The notes under the pieces were generated by a model. It was not told the origin of the DNA. It did no database searches and saw nothing but the letters and a program-made list of their open reading frames with translations. A stretch of 44,282 nt of DNA from an uncultured Clostridium sp. (GTDB lineage Bacteria; Bacillota; Clostridia; Lachnospirales; Lachnospiraceae), in NCBI GenBank assembly GCA_938036545.1, contig CALHQJ010000048.1, positions 1-44,282 of the forward strand, written 5' to 3'. Positions 42,124 through 44,282 of this stretch are shown piece after piece (position 1 is the first letter of the stretch; each line of letters begins with the position of its first letter). The position numbers were made by a program, and so were the translations under genes.

Positions 42124-42957
42124 ATGGAGATTTTTGAAGTATTAAAGGTATTGGTCTTAGGAATTGTGGAGGGATTTACAGAATGGCTGCCCATCAGCAG
42201 TACGGGACATATGATTTTAGTAGAAGAGATTATTCCTCTTCATTTAAGCGAGGACTTTAAAAATGTATTTATGGTAGTGGTTCAGCTGGGAGCAATTTTG
42301 GCGGTAGTGGTATTGTATTTTCACAAGCTGAATCCTTTTTCATCCAGAAAGAAACGCTCTCAGAAGCAGGAAACCCTGTCTTTATGGATTAAAATTATCA
42401 TTGCCTGCCTTCCGGCCGCCATTGTAGGACTGCCTTTTGACGACATTTTAGACGCATATCTGATGAAGTCATACGTAGTTGCTACCACATTGATTTTATA
42501 CGGCGTACTGTTTATTGTATTGGAAAACCACAATGCCCATACCACGTTTCCGATTCAGAAAACCAGCCAGATTAGTTATCAGACTGCGTTGTTTATCGGC
42601 CTGTTCCAGTTGTTGTCTCTGATTCCAGGAACGTCCCGTTCCGGTTCTACGATTTTGGGAGCCATGATTTTAGGATGCTCCAGAGGGGCGGCGGCAGAGT
42701 TTTCCTTTTTCCTGGGAATTCCGGTTATGTTTGGGGCCAGCCTGTTAAAAATCGTGAAATTTGGCCGTATGTTTACAGGGCCGGAGATTGGATACCTGTT
42801 AATCGGAATGGTTACTTCCTTTATTGTATCCATTCTGTCAATCAAATTCCTGTTAAACTATGTCCGGAAAAACGACTTCAAATTCTTTGGCTATTACCGG
42901 ATTATATTAGGCGTAATTGTATTTGCATATTTTGGAATTTCAGCATTGATTGCATAA
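42124..42957 (+). CDS. uppP: Undecaprenyl-diphosphate phosphatase
   Basis: A membrane phosphatase (BacA type) that recycles undecaprenyl pyrophosphate for cell-wall synthesis and gives bacitracin tolerance. It has 277 residues with about seven to eight helices. The two active motifs are EGFTEWLPISSTGH (about residues 14-27) and PGTSRSGSTI (near 165). AGGAG precedes the ATG. The repeat element lies 30 bp upstream, so any promoter must be within or before it. Confidence 0.96.
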   Translation: MEIFEVLKVLVLGIVEGFTEWLPISSTGHMILVEEIIPLHLSEDFKNVFMVVVQLGAILAVVVLYFHKLNPFSSRKKRSQKQETLSLWIKIIIACLPAAIVGLPFDDILDAYLMKSYVVATTLILYGVLFIVLENHNAHTTFPIQKTSQISYQTALFIGLFQLLSLIPGTSRSGSTILGAMILGCSRGAAAEFSFFLGIPVMFGASLLKIVKFGRMFTGPEIGYLLIGMVTSFIVSILSIKFLLNYVRKNDFKFFGYYRIILGVIVFAYFGISALIA

Positions 42958-42993
42958 AAGGCTGATTTTGCAAAAAGCTGATTCCATAAAAAT

Positions 42994-43039
42994 AAGGCGT
43001 ATTGGAAGGAAGTCTGTGACTCCCGTTTCCATACGCCTT
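42994..43039. terminator. Bidirectional terminator between uppP and aroF
   Basis: AAGGCGTAT (42994-43002) pairs with ATACGCCTT (43031-43039); the inner GGAA/TTCC continues the stem imperfectly. T-rich tracts lie on both sides (TTTTCT downstream on plus, TTATTTTTAT on minus), serving the two convergent genes. Confidence 0.75.
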
Positions 43040-43073
43040 TTCTGATTCATGCTTTTCGATTACAGTTTCCGGA

Positions 43074-44102
43074 TTACAGTGCGTCGGCAATATCGTAAAT
43101 CAGACGCTCAGAATCTTCCCATCCAAGACATGGGTCGGTAATGGACTTTCCATAACAGCCATCGCCGATTTTCTGATTGCCAGGTTCTATGTAGCTTTCA
43201 ATCATAAGTCCTTTTACCATTTTTTTAATATCATTGCTGTGACGGCGGCTGTGAAGCACCTCTTTGGAAATGCGGATCTGCTCCATGTGTTTTTTACCGG
43301 AATTAGAATGGTTGGTGTCTACAATACATGCCTGGTTTTCCAGGTTCCGCTCACAATAAAGCTGATAAAGCAGGCTTAAATCTTCAAAGTGGTAGTTAGG
43401 CAGGTTTTGTCCGTGTTTATTGACAGCGCCTCGTAAAATTGTGTGGGCCAGAGGATTTCCGGAAGACTGAACTTCCCAGCCGCGGTAAATGTAATCGTGG
43501 CTGTGCTGGGCAGCTACCACTGAGTTCAGCATAACGGATAAGTCTCCGCTGGTAGGGTTTTTCATGCCTACCGGAACGTCGCAGGCGCTGGCTACCAGAC
43601 GGTGGAACTGATTTTCCACAGAACGGGCGCCTACTGCAATATAAGACATCATATCGTTTAAATAGCGCAGGTTTTCAGGATACAGCATTTCATCAGCAGT
43701 AGAAAGGCCGGTTTCCCGAAGAACCCGCATATGGAGACTGCGGATGGCAATCAGGCCTTCATAAATATCCGGCTTGTCTTCCGGATTGGGCTGGTGAACC
43801 ATTCCCTTGTAGCCTTCGCCGGTAGTACGGGGCTTGTTAGTATAGATACGGGGAATAATAATAATTTTATCTTCTACCTTTTCCTGTGCTTTAGCCAGGC
43901 GGCAGGCGTAATCGCAGACAGAGTCCTCATTATCTGCAGAACAGGGGCCGATGATTAATAAAAATTTATCGCTTTCTCCGGTAAAGACCTTCTTTATTTC
44001 TTCATCCCTTGCTTTTTTTGCAGCGGCCAGATCCAAAGGAAGCGGGTACTGCTCGCGAATTTCAGATGGGTCTGGAAGCTTTTGGACAAATTTGAATCCC
44101 AT
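43074..44102 (-). CDS. aroF: 3-deoxy-7-phosphoheptulonate synthase, class I (AroFGH type)
   Basis: Condenses PEP and erythrose-4-phosphate, the entry step of the shikimate pathway. From ATG 44102 (GGAGG eight bases upstream) it has 342 residues; an in-frame ATG at 44117 is too close to that ribosome site. Motifs are LLIIGPCSADNEDSV, NKPRTTGEGYKGMVHQP, GARSVENQFHR and CIVDTNHSNSGKKH. Which aromatic amino acid inhibits it cannot be told from sequence. It may feed the trp operon in this window. Confidence 0.94.
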   Translation of the reverse strand: MGFKFVQKLPDPSEIREQYPLPLDLAAAKKARDEEIKKVFTGESDKFLLIIGPCSADNEDSVCDYACRLAKAQEKVEDKIIIIPRIYTNKPRTTGEGYKGMVHQPNPEDKPDIYEGLIAIRSLHMRVLRETGLSTADEMLYPENLRYLNDMMSYIAVGARSVENQFHRLVASACDVPVGMKNPTSGDLSVMLNSVVAAQHSHDYIYRGWEVQSSGNPLAHTILRGAVNKHGQNLPNYHFEDLSLLYQLYCERNLENQACIVDTNHSNSGKKHMEQIRISKEVLHSRRHSNDIKKMVKGLMIESYIEPGNQKIGDGCYGKSITDPCLGWEDSERLIYDIADAL

Positions 44103-44155
44103 GATAGATACCTCCATATAGTTTAATGTAGTGCAGTACTGATTTATAAAGCTAG

Positions 44156-44184
44156 ATTATAGTATAAAAATGTAAAATAGGCAA
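44156..44184 (-). promoter_or_regulatory. Promoter of aroF
   Basis: On the minus strand TTGCCT (44184-44179), a 17-nt spacer and TATAAT (44161-44156). The short leader of about 45 nt shows no T-box, unlike the trp operon. Confidence 0.75.
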
Positions 44185-44206
44185 GTAAAAAGTGCATATA
44201 TAATAA

Positions 44207-44282
44207 CAGTTCAGCCATGCAAAGATTTAGGCGAAAAAAGCGTTGAAAGCGTGTTTTCATAAGAATTTTTCCGCCTAAATAT
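44207..44282. repeat. Structured repeat element, second copy (cut by window edge)
   Basis: It begins with the same CAGTTCAGCCATGC end (44207-44220) and keeps the 27-nt loop of the first copy almost unchanged (AGCGTTGAAAGC, then GTTTTCATAAGAA). The flanking stem differs in sequence but still pairs, through compensatory changes. The window ends inside the second arm of the stem, so the remaining hairpins and far inverted end are not visible. It lies just upstream of the aroF promoter. Confidence 0.85.

Overview
The window looks like a chromosomal core-metabolism region of a Gram-positive anaerobe of the Lachnospiraceae (Clostridia). The pointers are LL-diaminopimelate aminotransferase (DapL), a trpEGDCFBA operon behind a tryptophan T-box, a LexA box of the Bacillus/Clostridium type before uvrB, strong GGAGG ribosome sites, a DUF5688 protein and a long cytoplasmic BMP-domain protein. 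I cannot name a genus. No phage, IS transposase, CRISPR array or rRNA was seen.

Layout. 1-184: end of metY. 187-12744: one co-directional operon purC-purA-pyrG-glmS-purF-carA-carB-dapL behind a consensus promoter and a leader hairpin that looks like an attenuator; four consecutive genes (pyrG, glmS, purF, carA) are glutamine amidotransferases. 12898-16851: a YclNOPQ-like siderophore-iron uptake operon with its own promoter and palindromic operator-like sites. Two of its genes appear to lack ATG/GTG/TTG starts. 16848-23700 (minus): trpA-B-F-C-D-G-E, almost every junction an overlap, controlled by a T-box with a UGG specifier. 23869-29407: LexA box, uvrB, feoA, feoB and a two-gene ThrE-type exporter. 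29298-30242 (minus): DUF5688 protein, then tRNA-Arg(CCG). 30607-36401: secreted/anchored protein of unknown function, queA, rluF, ligA, metA. 36464-41229: an operon of a ParB-like/BMP fusion protein, a variant metallophosphoesterase, a degenerate class M sirtuin-like protein, hisH and hisF. 41275-44282: ung, a structured repeat, uppP, an aroF-type DAHP synthase (minus), and a second copy of the repeat cut by the window edge.

How it fits together. Purine, pyrimidine, amino-sugar and carbamoyl-phosphate synthesis share one transcript, which ties major glutamine-consuming steps together. DAHP synthase feeds chorismate to the trp operon. MetA carries Glu111, the residue expected for acetyl-CoA use, which fits the O-acetylhomoserine sulfhydrylase at the left edge. 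Two separate iron systems (ferrous FeoAB and ferric-siderophore ABC) are present.

Most unusual points: (1) a 143-bp repeat with 14-bp inverted ends and internal hairpins, whose two copies differ by compensatory base-pair changes and one of which supplies the C-terminus of Ung; (2) the BMP/ParB-like, phosphoesterase and pseudo-sirtuin cluster fused to hisHF; (3) the bistable leader before purC; (4) non-canonical start codons in the siderophore operon.
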